The position numbers and the translations under genes are program-made. The notes beneath the pieces were generated by a model. It had not been told where the DNA came from and ran no database searches. It saw only the letters and a list, made by a program, of their open reading frames with translations. A stretch of 52,087 nucleotides of DNA. Source: Erysipelotrichaceae bacterium. Lineage in GTDB: Bacteria; Bacillota_I; Bacilli_A; Erysipelotrichales; Erysipelotrichaceae. Of this stretch, positions 32,610-41,264 are shown one piece after another. Every line of letters begins with the position of its first letter. The first letter of the stretch is position 1. Location: assembly GCA_024681275.1 (NCBI GenBank), contig JAILBD010000121.1, positions 1 through 52,087 on the forward strand, in the 5' to 3' direction.

Positions 32610-32865
32610 CTGTGAATCCGTCTTCTCCCGTTTTAAGAGGGATCTCTTTGATGGAGTGATCATAGACACGGGCGAAGCGGTCCGGTCTCAGGGATTCTTC
32701 CAGGAAGGCGTCGGTCTGTTCGCCCTGCACTTCACAGGCGACGGTACCGTTGTCGCAGTTGCGGACATAGCCGCTCAATCCGTATTTCCGGGCGATCTGT
32801 ATGATGCGCCAGCGGAAGCCAACGCCTTGAACGATGCCTTGATAGATGATGTAATACCTCTTCAT
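32599..32865 (-). CDS. acyP: Acylphosphatase
   Basis: The protein has 88 residues. It carries GIVQGVGFRWRIIQIARKYG with the phosphate-binding loop and catalytic Arg, and GYVRNCDNGTVACEVQG with the catalytic Asn. It hydrolyses acyl phosphates such as acetyl or carbamoyl phosphate. On the minus strand TAGAAT (32872-32877) lies six bases before the ATG with no ribosome-binding site, so this too looks leaderless. A terminator for the gene behind it lies just upstream. The stop lies 11 bases inside the convergent methyltransferase gene, with no terminator between them. Confidence 0.92.
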   Translation of the reverse strand: MKRYYIIYQGIVQGVGFRWRIIQIARKYGLSGYVRNCDNGTVACEVQGEQTDAFLEESLRPDRFARVYDHSIKEIPLKTGEDGFTVRF

Positions 32866-32881
32866 ACTTCTATTCTAATCG

Positions 32882-32908
32882 AAAAAAAGAGCTCATCAGA
32901 GCTCTTTT
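32882..32908 (-). terminator. Terminator of the flavodiiron gene
   Basis: On the minus strand AAAAGAGCTC pairs with GAGCTCTTTT around a four-base loop, followed by further T. It reaches the flavodiiron stop codon and lies close upstream of the acylphosphatase promoter. Confidence 0.85.
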
Positions 32909-34701
32909 CATTGTATCGGTTCGAAATCGGCTGCACCGTGCTTGCAGAGCGGACAGATAAAGTCATCCGGCAGTGTGTCGCCTTCATAGACATAACCGCA
33001 GACTTTGCAGACGAAGCCTTTCCTGCCCTGTGTCTCCGGTTTAGGTTTGACGTTCTTCTGGTAGTAGGTGTAGGTCATCGTTTCGACGTTGTTGATGACG
33101 CGGGCTTCACTGACTGAGCAGATGAACATGCCATGTGTTCCAAGGTCGACATAGTCTTCCACTTTCAGTGAGAAGAAGGCATTGATGTAGCGCGGAAGGA
33201 AGATGAGTCCGTTGTCGGATCTCAGGATCTCTTTTTCATCCTTGAACTTGTCTGTATTCCTGCCTGACTGGAAGCCGAACTGCTGGAAGACCTTGAACGG
33301 TGCTTCGATGTTGAGACAGTTGACGTTCATGATGCCGGTCTGACTGATGACATGGTGCGAGTAGTTGGCCTTGTTGATGGAGACCATGACTCTGAATGGG
33401 TTGTCCGTGAGCTGGGCGACCGTATTGACGATGAGACCGTTGTCCTTCTTTCCGTCGTTGGAGGTGACGACATAGAGACCATAGCCGATGGAGAAGAGAG
33501 CTTTCATGTCGCTCTTGTTGGCTTTCTTTTCGTCTCTTGCCAGGTAGTCGACGCAGATGGCTTTCGCCAGATCATCGATCTCCTGAGCATTGGTGTCGTT
33601 CATGGCCGACTTGATATGGACGACCGGCTCGACAAAAGTCAGGTTCTGTGACTTCGACAGCATTTCTTTCATCGTCTTGGCTGCCAGAGGAGCCCAGGAT
33701 CCGTTCTCGATGAATCCGACCTTGCGGTTCTGGAAATTCCTTTCCGTGAGGTGGTTGATGAATTCTTTCATGAACGGATAGATATCGGCGTTGTAGGTCG
33801 TGGTCGCCAGGATCAGTTTGCCATAGGCGAAAGCATCTGCGACCGCTTCAGACATGTCGCATCTTGCCAGATCATAGACTTTGACTTCCGGTGCATTGTA
33901 CTCCTTCAGCTTCTGCGCCATCTTCTCGACAGCGACCTTCGTGTGCCCATACACAGAGGTGTAGAACAGAACGATGCCGTCTTTTTCCGGCTCGTAGCTT
34001 GACCAGGTGTTGTAGAGATTGAGATAGTATGGAAGGTTTTTGTAAAGGAACGGACCGTGCAGAGGCAGGATCATGGAGATGTCCAGACCGGCAGCTTTCT
34101 TCAGGACGGCCTGCACCTGTCTGCCGTACTTGCCGACGATGCCGATATAGTAGCGTCTTGCCTCGTCGACCCAGTCTTCACTGACATCGAGGGCACCGAA
34201 TTTGCCGAATCCGTCAGCTGAGAAGAGCGCTCTTTCATAGGCGTCGTAGGTCATCATGACTTCCGGCCAGTGGACCATCGGTGCGGCGACAAAGTGGAGG
34301 GTGTGCTTTCCGAGTTCCAGCGTATCGCCTTCCTTGATGATCAGGTGTCTGTCTTCAAACTGCGTTCCGAAGTAGTTCTGCATCATGGCGAAGGCCTTGT
34401 CAGATGAAACGATGCAGGCACTGTCGTAGATCTTCATGAAGTTGGCGATATTGGCGGAGTGGTCAGGTTCCATATGCTGGACGATGAGATAGTCAGGCTT
34501 TTTCCCGTTCAGGACGTTCTCGATGTTGTCCAGCCACTCGTGCGTGAAGTTCTGGTCAACGGTGTCCATGACCGCGATCTTGTCGTCAATGATCACATAG
34601 GAATTGTAGGACATGCCATTAGGCACTTTGTACTGCCCTTCAAAAAGGTCGATCCTGTGGTCGTTGACGCCGACATATTTGATCGAATTAGTGATTTCCA
34701 T
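32908..34701 (-). CDS. Flavodiiron protein fused to flavin reductase and rubredoxin
   Basis: The protein has 597 residues and four domains. Residues 1-250 are a beta-lactamase-like diiron domain (H76, E78, D80 and H81 in QHMEPDHSAN, then VHWPEVM, SADGFG and LPLHGPF). Residues about 253-395 are flavodoxin (LFYTSVYGHTKVAVEKMAQ). Residues about 405-550 are a flavin-reductase-like split barrel. The end is a rubredoxin with FVCKVCGYVYEGD and ICPLCKHG. It reduces oxygen and/or nitric oxide to water or N2O, protecting an anaerobe. Having its own rubredoxin and reductase domains shortens the electron chain. AAGGAG precedes the ATG and TATAAT lies at 34725-34730. Confidence 0.93.
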   Translation of the reverse strand: MEITNSIKYVGVNDHRIDLFEGQYKVPNGMSYNSYVIIDDKIAVMDTVDQNFTHEWLDNIENVLNGKKPDYLIVQHMEPDHSANIANFMKIYDSACIVSSDKAFAMMQNYFGTQFEDRHLIIKEGDTLELGKHTLHFVAAPMVHWPEVMMTYDAYERALFSADGFGKFGALDVSEDWVDEARRYYIGIVGKYGRQVQAVLKKAAGLDISMILPLHGPFLYKNLPYYLNLYNTWSSYEPEKDGIVLFYTSVYGHTKVAVEKMAQKLKEYNAPEVKVYDLARCDMSEAVADAFAYGKLILATTTYNADIYPFMKEFINHLTERNFQNRKVGFIENGSWAPLAAKTMKEMLSKSQNLTFVEPVVHIKSAMNDTNAQEIDDLAKAICVDYLARDEKKANKSDMKALFSIGYGLYVVTSNDGKKDNGLIVNTVAQLTDNPFRVMVSINKANYSHHVISQTGIMNVNCLNIEAPFKVFQQFGFQSGRNTDKFKDEKEILRSDNGLIFLPRYINAFFSLKVEDYVDLGTHGMFICSVSEARVINNVETMTYTYYQKNVKPKPETQGRKGFVCKVCGYVYEGDTLPDDFICPLCKHGAADFEPIQ

Positions 34702-34759
34702 AATTAAAAATTCTCCTTAATCTCATTATAGATGAGCTTCAGGAAAATTGAGTGAAATA

Positions 34760-35065
34760 TCATAGGAATGTTTCAAGGATGAGGACGCTGAAGCAGCAGA
34801 TCAGGGTGACTTTGAAGAGCCCCATCTCTCTGTAGGCGGCGTAGATGCCGATCAGAAGGCTGATCAGGCCGGCGACCGGGCTGGCAGTGACATCGATGAT
34901 GGCCGGGAAAGTCATGACAGACAGCGTCACATAGGGGACATAGTAAAGGAAGTCGCGGATGAAGCGGTTTTTGATCGGCCTGCGGATGATGGTCAGAGGA
35001 AGGACCCTGATCGCAAAGACCGTCACTGTGACAGTCAGGATATAGATGTAGATGTTCCTGCTCAT
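34760..35065 (-). CDS. azlD: AzlD family branched-chain amino acid exporter subunit
   Basis: The protein has 101 residues with about four membrane helices; FAIRVLPLTIIRRPIKNRFI followed by DFLYYVPYVTLSVMTFPAII is the AzlD pattern. With AzlC it forms an exporter of branched-chain amino acids or analogues. It overlaps azlC by four bases. No regulator gene such as azlB is adjacent. Confidence 0.88.
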   Translation of the reverse strand: MSRNIYIYILTVTVTVFAIRVLPLTIIRRPIKNRFIRDFLYYVPYVTLSVMTFPAIIDVTASPVAGLISLLIGIYAAYREMGLFKVTLICCFSVLILETFL

Positions 35066-35754
35066 CTTTCACCTCCTTCTTTGCTCGGAAAGAGGAATGC
35101 GCCAAGTGCTGATATGGCGATCGTCAGGATGATCGTGACGGCGCTTTCAGACAGGGCGAAGAAGCGGGACAGGATATAGCTCAGCAAAAAGCTCAGGATG
35201 ATCAGGATGCTGATGGGACGTGACTTTTTGGCAGACGGAATGAAGATCGCCAGGAACATGCCAAAGAGGGCGACAGACAAAGCGGATACGATCCTTGTAG
35301 GAAGGATGTTGCCCATCATGATGCCGAATGCACAGCCCAAAGCCCAGCAGGGGACCGCGAAACTGATCGCACCGTAGGAATAATATGGGTCACAATAGGG
35401 GTCCTGTGTGATCGCCAGAGCGAAGAACTCATCAGTCAGAAAGAAACCAAGCAGGAGCCTGTGTATCATTCCTGTTTTGGGAGCGATCTTCTGTGAGAGA
35501 GCGAAAGACATCAGGATGTAGCGCATGTTCGCCACAAGGGATACCAGGACCATCTGGATGTAGGGAACGCCTTCTTTGATCGCGGTGAATGCGGCGTTCT
35601 CTCCGGCCGAAGCGTGGACCAGCGCAGAGGTCAGAAAACCCTGGAATGGATTCAGTCCCGCATTTGCGGCGGCGATGCCAAGCGAAAAAGCGACCGCGAA
35701 GTAGCCTAGTCCAATGGGTATGCCGATCCTGAATCCTTTTGCGAACTGTTTCAT
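35062..35754 (-). CDS. azlC: AzlC family branched-chain amino acid exporter
   Basis: The protein has 230 residues and a membrane protein fold; FRIGIPIGLGYFAVAFSLGI, NPFQGFLTSALVHASAGE and the PYCDPYYSYGAISFAVPCWALG region fit AzlC/YgaZ. It starts only a few bases after the T tract of the darA terminator and has no visible ribosome-binding site, so its expression depends on an unusual arrangement. It overlaps azlD at its 3' end. The transported substrate is inferred from the family. Confidence 0.87.
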   Translation of the reverse strand: MKQFAKGFRIGIPIGLGYFAVAFSLGIAAANAGLNPFQGFLTSALVHASAGENAAFTAIKEGVPYIQMVLVSLVANMRYILMSFALSQKIAPKTGMIHRLLLGFFLTDEFFALAITQDPYCDPYYSYGAISFAVPCWALGCAFGIMMGNILPTRIVSALSVALFGMFLAIFIPSAKKSRPISILIILSFLLSYILSRFFALSESAVTIILTIAISALGAFLFPSKEGGER

Positions 35755-35757
35755 GTT

Positions 35758-35787
35758 TTTAAAAAGAACTAGTTGCTGCTAGTTCTT
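35758..35787 (-). terminator. Terminator/attenuator between darA and azlC
   Basis: AAGAACTAG pairs with CTAGTTCTT (35779-35787 with 35764-35772) around a six-base loop, followed on the minus strand by TTTTT. The darA stop is inside the stem and azlC begins about ten bases after it. Confidence 0.75.
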
Positions 35788-36109
35788 AGAGTTTCTTGAA
35801 TTCTTCTACATTGAGAACGAAGACTGTAGCACCTCCGACTTCAACTTCTATCGGATATGAGACGAGAGATGAGACGTCGGTCGTCATCGTCGTCGGCACA
35901 GCTTCTTTTCTTCTCTGAGATTCGCTGCCGATGATCTCGATAGCCTTTTCAACTTCCCGGTCTTCACAGCCGATCAGCAAGGTCGTATTGCCTGAAGAAA
36001 GGAAGCCGCCGGTCGTTGCCAGACGTGTTACATGATAGGATGCTTTGTTCAATGCGGAGATACAAGCTTTAGTATCATCTGTCGAGATAATAGCTAGAAT
36101 AAGTTTCAT
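35786..36109 (-). CDS. darA: Cyclic-di-AMP receptor DarA (PstA/YaaQ)
   Basis: The protein has 107 residues and a PII-like fold. It shows MKLILAIISTDDTKACISAL, ATTGGFLSSGNTTLLIGCED (loop that binds the dinucleotide), the flexible RRKEAVPTTM loop and VEVGGATVFVLNVEEFKKL at the end. It binds c-di-AMP, and its downstream partner is not firmly known. In many Firmicutes it lies beside tmk-holB, whereas here it is 16 kb away, next to ftsEX in divergent orientation. GAGGAGG precedes the ATG. Confidence 0.93.
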   Translation of the reverse strand: MKLILAIISTDDTKACISALNKASYHVTRLATTGGFLSSGNTTLLIGCEDREVEKAIEIIGSESQRRKEAVPTTMTTDVSSLVSYPIEVEVGGATVFVLNVEEFKKL

Positions 36110-36180
36110 TTCTCTGCCTCCTCTTAAGTATTATTCTATCATTAAAAACAGATTTGGGGGAAAAATCGATATGACTCGGT

Positions 36181-36209
36181 TTGAGGCATCTGTGTAATAG
36201 TGATACAAT
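36181..36209 (+). promoter_or_regulatory. Promoter of ftsEX with the -10 box 7 nt before the ATG
   Basis: TTGAGG (36181-36186), a 17-base spacer and TACAAT (36204-36209). The ftsE ATG at 36217 follows after seven bases without a ribosome-binding site. This is one of the best-formed leaderless promoters here. Confidence 0.65.
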
Positions 36210-36216
36210 GTATAGG

Positions 36217-37104
36217 ATGATAGAATTCAAGAACGTTTCAAAGAAGTACAAGAACGGCACACACGCTTTGGAGAATGTCAATCTCAAAGTCGAAGATGGC
36301 GAGTTTGTCTATATCATGGGACCGACCGGTTCCGGTAAATCAACGATGATCAAACTGCTGGATGGAGAGGAAGTTCCGACCGGAGGCAGCGTCATCGTCA
36401 ACAATGTCAATGTTGGCCGTTTGAGAAAATCAAAGGTCTACCTGTACAGGCGCAAGATCGGCGTCGTTTTCCAGGATTATCGTCTTTTGCCTGAAAAGAC
36501 GGTCTTTGAAAATGTCGCTTATGCGCTGGAAGTCCTGGATATGCCTGGCGACAAGATCAAAAAGCGCACCAGAGAAGTTCTGAAGCTGGTCGATCTGGCT
36601 GACAAGTCAAACGCCAAGCCAAGAGAGCTTTCCGGCGGTCAGCAGCAGAGAGTTGCGATCGCAAGGGCGATCGCCAAGCGTCCGGCGATTCTGATCGCTG
36701 ACGAGCCTACCGGCAACCTGGATCCTTCCATGACGGATGAAATGATCACGTTGCTGGAAAAGATCAACCGCGAAGAGAAGACGACGCTTCTGGTCGTCAC
36801 CCATAATGATGTCATGGTCGAGTATCATCCAAAACGCACGATCAGGATCGAGTCAGGTCACATCGTCAACGACGGTACAAGAGGAGAGCTTTTCTATAAG
36901 CAGGGCTTGAGCGTCATCAGGACGAACAAGGAAGAAGAGAAGAAAGAGGAGAAGGAAGCGGTCCCGGAAGCGACGATCGAAATGGAAGCTCCTGTTTCAA
37001 AAGATAAGATGACCGAGAGTGAAGCTCAGGATCATGTGATCAATGAGATCACGATGCAGCTGGATGCCATCCAGCAGATGAAGGAAGGAGACAGAGGAGA
37101 ATGA
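36217..37104 (+). CDS. ftsE: Cell division ATPase FtsE with long C-terminal extension
   Basis: The protein has 295 residues. It carries MIEFKNVSKKYKNGTHALEN, Walker A (GPTGSGKSTMIKLL), the Q loop in GVVFQDYRLLPEKTVFENV, signature ELSGGQQQRVAIARA, Walker B (ILIADEPTGNLDP) and the H loop TH. FtsE is normally about 230 residues; here about 65 more follow, rich in Glu/Lys/Pro, ending in a predicted amphipathic helix (VINEITMQLDAIQQMKEGD). An in-frame ATG at 36208 is possible but sits in the -10 box. It drives FtsX to activate peptidoglycan hydrolases. Confidence 0.93.
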   Translation: MIEFKNVSKKYKNGTHALENVNLKVEDGEFVYIMGPTGSGKSTMIKLLDGEEVPTGGSVIVNNVNVGRLRKSKVYLYRRKIGVVFQDYRLLPEKTVFENVAYALEVLDMPGDKIKKRTREVLKLVDLADKSNAKPRELSGGQQQRVAIARAIAKRPAILIADEPTGNLDPSMTDEMITLLEKINREEKTTLLVVTHNDVMVEYHPKRTIRIESGHIVNDGTRGELFYKQGLSVIRTNKEEEKKEEKEAVPEATIEMEAPVSKDKMTESEAQDHVINEITMQLDAIQQMKEGDRGE

Positions 37105-38003
37105 TCTTTTTCCGTCGTTTCTTCAGACATCTCAGAGAAGGCTTCGTAGGTGTCAGACGCCATTTCGGTATGGCTTTTTCGGCGTCTTCGGCAGTCACGA
37201 TCACCCTGCTTCTGGTAGGAGTTTTCGGTGTCTTTGCGATCAACATGGCCTATCTGACACAGGAGATCGAACAGTCGATCTCTCTGGTCGCTCTGATCGA
37301 TTACAAGGTCAATGATCCGAGCGTCATCACGAACATGAAAACGAAGATCGAGGCGATGGAAGAAGTCGACCGCGTCATCTATCGGACAAAGGATGAGGAG
37401 TTCGATTTCTATAACAAGGAGTATCCGGAGATGGTGGAATTCTCCGAGTATTACCGTTCTGATAACCCGTTCCACGATGCTTTCCTGATCTATGTGGCTG
37501 ACGGTTCCGATATGGGCAACGTCAAGCTCAATGTGGAGAGGATGGATGGCATCGATTCCGTACAGGATGGCGGCAACAACACCTATACGCTGATCAATAT
37601 CCTGCATTCAGTCAGGAATGCCGGTGGCATCCTGATCCTGGCTCTGGTCGCTCTGGCCGTCTATCTGATCTACAACACGATCAAGATCACGATCGCGACG
37701 AGAAAGGATGAGATCTGGATCATGCGGAATGTTGGCGCGAAGAACTCTTATATCAGAGCTCCTTTCCTGGTCGAAGGCATCATCATTTCGATCATTGGTT
37801 CCATCCTGCCGATCGCTCTGATCGTCTATGGCTACTATAAGCTCTATGAAATGACCGGCGGTGTTTTGGCCGGTGTCATCACACTGGTCCCGGTGATGCC
37901 TTTTGTCGTCTATGTCGCTGCGGCATTGCTGGTGATAGGCGTTTTCGTCGGTTTCATGGGTTCCTATATTTCTGTGTGCAAGTATCTGAGGTTGACCAGA
38001 TGA
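37101..38003 (+). CDS. ftsX: Cell division permease-like protein FtsX
   Basis: The protein has 300 residues with an N-terminal membrane helix, an extracellular domain (about 50-165) and three C-terminal helices. Motifs such as VYLIYNTIKITIATRKDEIW and IMRNVGAKNSYIRAPFLVEG are the conserved FtsX core. It couples FtsE ATP hydrolysis to an external hydrolase. It overlaps ftsE and the following M23 gene by ATGA at both ends, and that hydrolase gene is the natural partner. Confidence 0.95.
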   Translation: MIFFRRFFRHLREGFVGVRRHFGMAFSASSAVTITLLLVGVFGVFAINMAYLTQEIEQSISLVALIDYKVNDPSVITNMKTKIEAMEEVDRVIYRTKDEEFDFYNKEYPEMVEFSEYYRSDNPFHDAFLIYVADGSDMGNVKLNVERMDGIDSVQDGGNNTYTLINILHSVRNAGGILILALVALAVYLIYNTIKITIATRKDEIWIMRNVGAKNSYIRAPFLVEGIIISIIGSILPIALIVYGYYKLYEMTGGVLAGVITLVPVMPFVVYVAAALLVIGVFVGFMGSYISVCKYLRLTR

Positions 38004-39349
38004 TCTTCAGAAAGCTCTTTACTTTGATCCTGATCGTCTTCATCGTCTTACCCTTAAGCGGTAGGACAAGTTTTGTTTATGCAGAAGATGACGATGATCA
38101 CTATGAAGAAAAGAGCGACTATGACAAGTGTGTGGAAGACAGGGACAAGGATGCCTGCCGTATCGTTTACAAGCAGATCAAGGGTGAAGAAAGCAAGGCC
38201 CTCAAGGAGATCGAATCTCAGATCAAGGAGAGCGAAGGCCAGATGGAGAAGATCTCCGCTCTGGTCGCGGAATACTCGCAGAAGGCTCAGGCGCTTCAGG
38301 TCGAGATCGATACGCTGAAGATACAGATCGACGATCTGAAGACGAGGATCGAGGATCTGCAGAATCAGATCATAGAGAACGAGGCCAAGGTCGAGGCTCT
38401 GAATGCCAGGGTGCTCAACAGGATGGTCGAAACGCAGAAGTCGATGCATTTCAATGGATATCTGGAATTCATACTCGGTTCCAAATCTTTTTCCGACATG
38501 CTGAGCAGAGTCTACGGTGTGGAAGCGATCATTTCCAAGGACAAGTCTGACAGGCAGACACTTCTGGCGGTCATCGAACAGCTGAATGCCGACAGGATCG
38601 AACTGGAGACTGCCAAGGCGGAGCTCGATGTCAGTTATGAGGAGATCGTCGTCAAGCAGGCTGAACTGATCGAGATACAGGAATACTACGAATCCAAGGA
38701 AGCGGAGATCCAGTATCAGATCGATGAACTGAACAATCAGAAAGAGGATATCGAACAGTCGTTCTCCGAACTCAAGGAGGTCGTCAATTCCCTGGGCATC
38801 AATACTGAATTCGTCGCTGCTGTCCACAATTCCTGGATCAGCGCAACCGTCTGGAACTATGATCCGACCTTCCTGTCCGGCGCATGGCACCTGGGCGTTG
38901 ATTACGCGGCTTCCAGGGGCACGAACATCCATGCACCGGCGAGCGGTGTCATCATCAGAGCCAATGGCGGCTATGGCAACGGATATCTGGGCTGCTATGA
39001 TGGGGAACCGATCAGTGGCGGCGGGAACCAGGTCTATATGATGTGCGAAGTCAGCGGTGTGGTGTACAGTTTCATCTTCTTCCACCTGCAGGATATCTAC
39101 GTATCTTACGGTGATCTCGTCTTCCAGGACGACGTCATCGGCACAGTTGGCAATTCCGGTTCTTCGACCGGGCCGCACTGCCACATTGAAATGTACCGTC
39201 TGGGAAGCGGTACTTTGTCTGAGTATCTGGATATGAGCTGGAATGCGACTTTCTCAGTCGGCAGAGGCCGGACGGCCTACAATAACCGCTGTGAGATCGG
39301 TACGCCTTCTCCTTGCATCCTGAATCCTGAATTATACTTACCGGGTTGA
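38000..39349 (+). CDS. Secreted coiled-coil M23 peptidoglycan hydrolase (PcsB/EnvC-like)
   Basis: The protein has 449 residues. It has a signal peptide (MIFRKLFTLILIVFIVLPLS... to about 30), an acidic spacer, two long coiled coils (about 60-145 and 180-265) and a LytM/M23 domain with HLGVDYAASRGTNIHAPA and the zinc-binding GPHCHIEM. The coiled coil should contact the FtsX extracellular domain as in PcsB-FtsX and EnvC-FtsX. Unlike E. coli EnvC the metal ligands H and D (HLGVD) and HxH are present, so it may cut peptidoglycan itself. I chose ATG 38000 by ATGA overlap with ftsX. Confidence 0.9.
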   Translation: MIFRKLFTLILIVFIVLPLSGRTSFVYAEDDDDHYEEKSDYDKCVEDRDKDACRIVYKQIKGEESKALKEIESQIKESEGQMEKISALVAEYSQKAQALQVEIDTLKIQIDDLKTRIEDLQNQIIENEAKVEALNARVLNRMVETQKSMHFNGYLEFILGSKSFSDMLSRVYGVEAIISKDKSDRQTLLAVIEQLNADRIELETAKAELDVSYEEIVVKQAELIEIQEYYESKEAEIQYQIDELNNQKEDIEQSFSELKEVVNSLGINTEFVAAVHNSWISATVWNYDPTFLSGAWHLGVDYAASRGTNIHAPASGVIIRANGGYGNGYLGCYDGEPISGGGNQVYMMCEVSGVVYSFIFFHLQDIYVSYGDLVFQDDVIGTVGNSGSSTGPHCHIEMYRLGSGTLSEYLDMSWNATFSVGRGRTAYNNRCEIGTPSPCILNPELYLPG

Positions 39350-39355
39350 TAAACA

Positions 39356-40828
39356 ATGGAAGAGAACAATACAGTCGTCTATGACCTGAAGAAGGTCCCG
39401 CTCAGATCAGAAAGAAGAGAGAGAAGAAAGAGAAGAGCCATCGGTCTCGTCTTCTTTTTGTGCTGTCTTCTCTGCGTTGGACTGGGCTTCTTCATTGCCG
39501 GGGCACTTTCCAGCATTCCCGACAAAGGAAACAACGATGTGACTGCTTATCAGGAGATCAGGCAGATCATGAACCGTTACTGGCTCTATGGTGATCAGTA
39601 TGAGGATCTCGATCAGGAGCTCGAGGATAAAGCCTTATATGGCATGACGGCTTTTGATTTCGATCCATACACTTCCTATATGTCGGCAGAGGAGATGAAC
39701 TCTTTTTCTGACAGCATCAACGGCAACTACGTCGGCATCGGCGTGGAATACTCGTACGTCAACAGCAAAGCGCTGATCATGAAGGTCTTCTATTCTTCGC
39801 CGGCTGAAAAGGCCGGACTGCAGGCCGGCGATGCCATCATCGGCATCGATGGAACAGATGTCAGCGGCCTGGACACCGAAGGGATCCGTGGACTGGTCCT
39901 GGGCAAAGAGGGAACGGATGTGATCCTGACGATCGAGAGAGGAACTGAGGTCTTTGATGTTCCTGTCACCCGCGGTGTCGTCAATTCAACAGTCTTCGCT
40001 TATGCGCAAGACCGTTACATCTTCATGGAGCTCAACAGTTTTGGCGCTTCGACTTGTGAAGAGTGCATCAAATACCTGGATGCCTATCCGGATAAGGACC
40101 GAATCATCATCGATCTGAGAGGGAATGGTGGTGGTTACCAGGGTTCTGTCAGAGATATCTGCGGTCTTTTCATAGGTCCTGATCAGGTCTATCTGCGCCA
40201 GAAGGGGATAGATGGTGTCGAATCGGTCGATGTCACACCGAAGGATTCGCGCTATTTTGAGAATCTGAAGAAGATCGTTCTGCTGGTGTCAAAGGATACG
40301 GCTTCAGCAGCTGAAGTGTTCACGATCGCTTTGAAGGAAAAGTGTCCTGATGTGACGATCGTCGGTGAGACGACTTACGGCAAAGGGGTCATTCAGACCA
40401 ACAGGATATTGAGAAACGGCGGCGTTTTGAAACTGACGTCATATTACTGGTATTCTCCGAATGGAGTCTCGATCGACAAGACCGGGATAGAGCCGGATGT
40501 GGAAGTACTGATGCCGGATATCTATTATCAGACGTATTTTGAGATGGATGATGAGACCTATGAATATGACTCCGTATCCAATACTGTACTGGTGACCCAG
40601 AAGGCTCTGGATTATCTGGGTTACGAGGTCGAAAGAAGCGATGGCTACTTCGACCGTTCGCTGGCGGATGCGCTGAGGACTTATAAGGCCGATCGCGGTC
40701 TGCCGGAGGATGAGATCCTCGATCAGCAGACTTTCAACAGCATCGTTTCAGAGACCAGAAGAGAACTGTCCAACAACAGGGAAAAGGACACCCAGTTCCA
40801 AAAGGCACTGGAGATCATCGAAAACTGA
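39356..40828 (+). CDS. ctpA: C-terminal processing peptidase, S41 family, with PDZ and PG-binding domains
   Basis: The protein has 490 residues. It has a basic cytoplasmic N-terminus, one membrane helix (about 27-50), a PDZ domain (SSPAEKAGLQAGDAIIGIDG), the S41 protease with Ser in SKDTASAAEVFT and Lys in TTYGKGVIQT, and a C-terminal peptidoglycan-binding-like domain (DRSLADALRTYKADRGLP). It is a membrane-anchored CtpA/CtpB-type protease. Its place after ftsEX and an M23 hydrolase suggests that it trims or controls that hydrolase or another cell-wall protein. It begins six bases after the M23 stop. Confidence 0.92.
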   Translation: MEENNTVVYDLKKVPLRSERRERRKRRAIGLVFFLCCLLCVGLGFFIAGALSSIPDKGNNDVTAYQEIRQIMNRYWLYGDQYEDLDQELEDKALYGMTAFDFDPYTSYMSAEEMNSFSDSINGNYVGIGVEYSYVNSKALIMKVFYSSPAEKAGLQAGDAIIGIDGTDVSGLDTEGIRGLVLGKEGTDVILTIERGTEVFDVPVTRGVVNSTVFAYAQDRYIFMELNSFGASTCEECIKYLDAYPDKDRIIIDLRGNGGGYQGSVRDICGLFIGPDQVYLRQKGIDGVESVDVTPKDSRYFENLKKIVLLVSKDTASAAEVFTIALKEKCPDVTIVGETTYGKGVIQTNRILRNGGVLKLTSYYWYSPNGVSIDKTGIEPDVEVLMPDIYYQTYFEMDDETYEYDSVSNTVLVTQKALDYLGYEVERSDGYFDRSLADALRTYKADRGLPEDEILDQQTFNSIVSETRRELSNNREKDTQFQKALEIIEN

Positions 40829-40834
40829 CAGATG

Positions 40835-40863
40835 ACGGAATGGCTGAGCTGTTCCGTTTTTTT
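40835..40863 (+). terminator. Terminator of the ftsEX-ctp operon
   Basis: ACGGAA (40835-40840) pairs with TTCCGT (40852-40857), with an 11-base loop, followed by TTTTTTT. Confidence 0.75.
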
Positions 40864-40908
40864 GTATCGTGAAAGACAGTTTCGGGCGAATCTGTTATGA
40901 TAGATAAT

Positions 40909-41214
40909 ATGAAAAAATCCTGCAGAAGAAACAAGGCACGGATCATCCTCTGTGTCTGTTTGATGACGATCATGGCGATCTTTTCGTTTGCCTATGCAGC
41001 CAGACAGGCGGATCATGACTGTGATCATGAGGACTGCGCGATCTGCCGCTCTGTTTCTTTCTGTATGGATAAAAGGGAAAAACAGTCTTTATCTGTTTCT
41101 TTTGCGGTCTTATCTGTCATGGCCTTCCTGTGCATTTCGAAGGATCTTTCGATCCCTTCTTTCATCAGAAAGGATGAAGGCTGTGCTTTGGATAGGATCA
41201 GGATGAATAATTGA
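40909..41214 (+). CDS. Small exported Cys/His-rich protein at the head of the metal-uptake operon
   Basis: The protein has 101 residues. It has an N-terminal signal or membrane helix (ARIILCVCLMTIMAIFSFAYAA), then DHDCDHEDCAICRSVSFC with three His/Asp and four Cys in 18 residues, then a second hydrophobic helix (VSFAVLSVMAFLCIS). The cluster looks like a metal-binding site facing outwards. I do not know a named family. It is followed 50 bases later by a zinc-type binding protein. TATGAT at 40896-40901 lies seven bases before the ATG, with AAGACA 17 bases further up and no ribosome-binding site. Confidence 0.65.
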   Translation: MKKSCRRNKARIILCVCLMTIMAIFSFAYAARQADHDCDHEDCAICRSVSFCMDKREKQSLSVSFAVLSVMAFLCISKDLSIPSFIRKDEGCALDRIRMNN

Positions 41215-41264
41215 TGATCCGGTATTTTTTTTGTTTTAGAAAAATATCAGGAGGAAATATAAAT

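Noticed and set aside
38054..39184. A 376-codon open frame antisense to the M23 hydrolase gene
   Set aside because: The sense gene has a signal peptide, coiled coils and a zinc site. The antisense frame is a shadow.
40879..40911. A Zur or AdcR operator before the metal-uptake operon
   Set aside because: I looked for TAATNATTA-like or TTAACYRGTTAA-like palindromes. Only a weak ATCT...AGAT pair is present, too short to support a claim.
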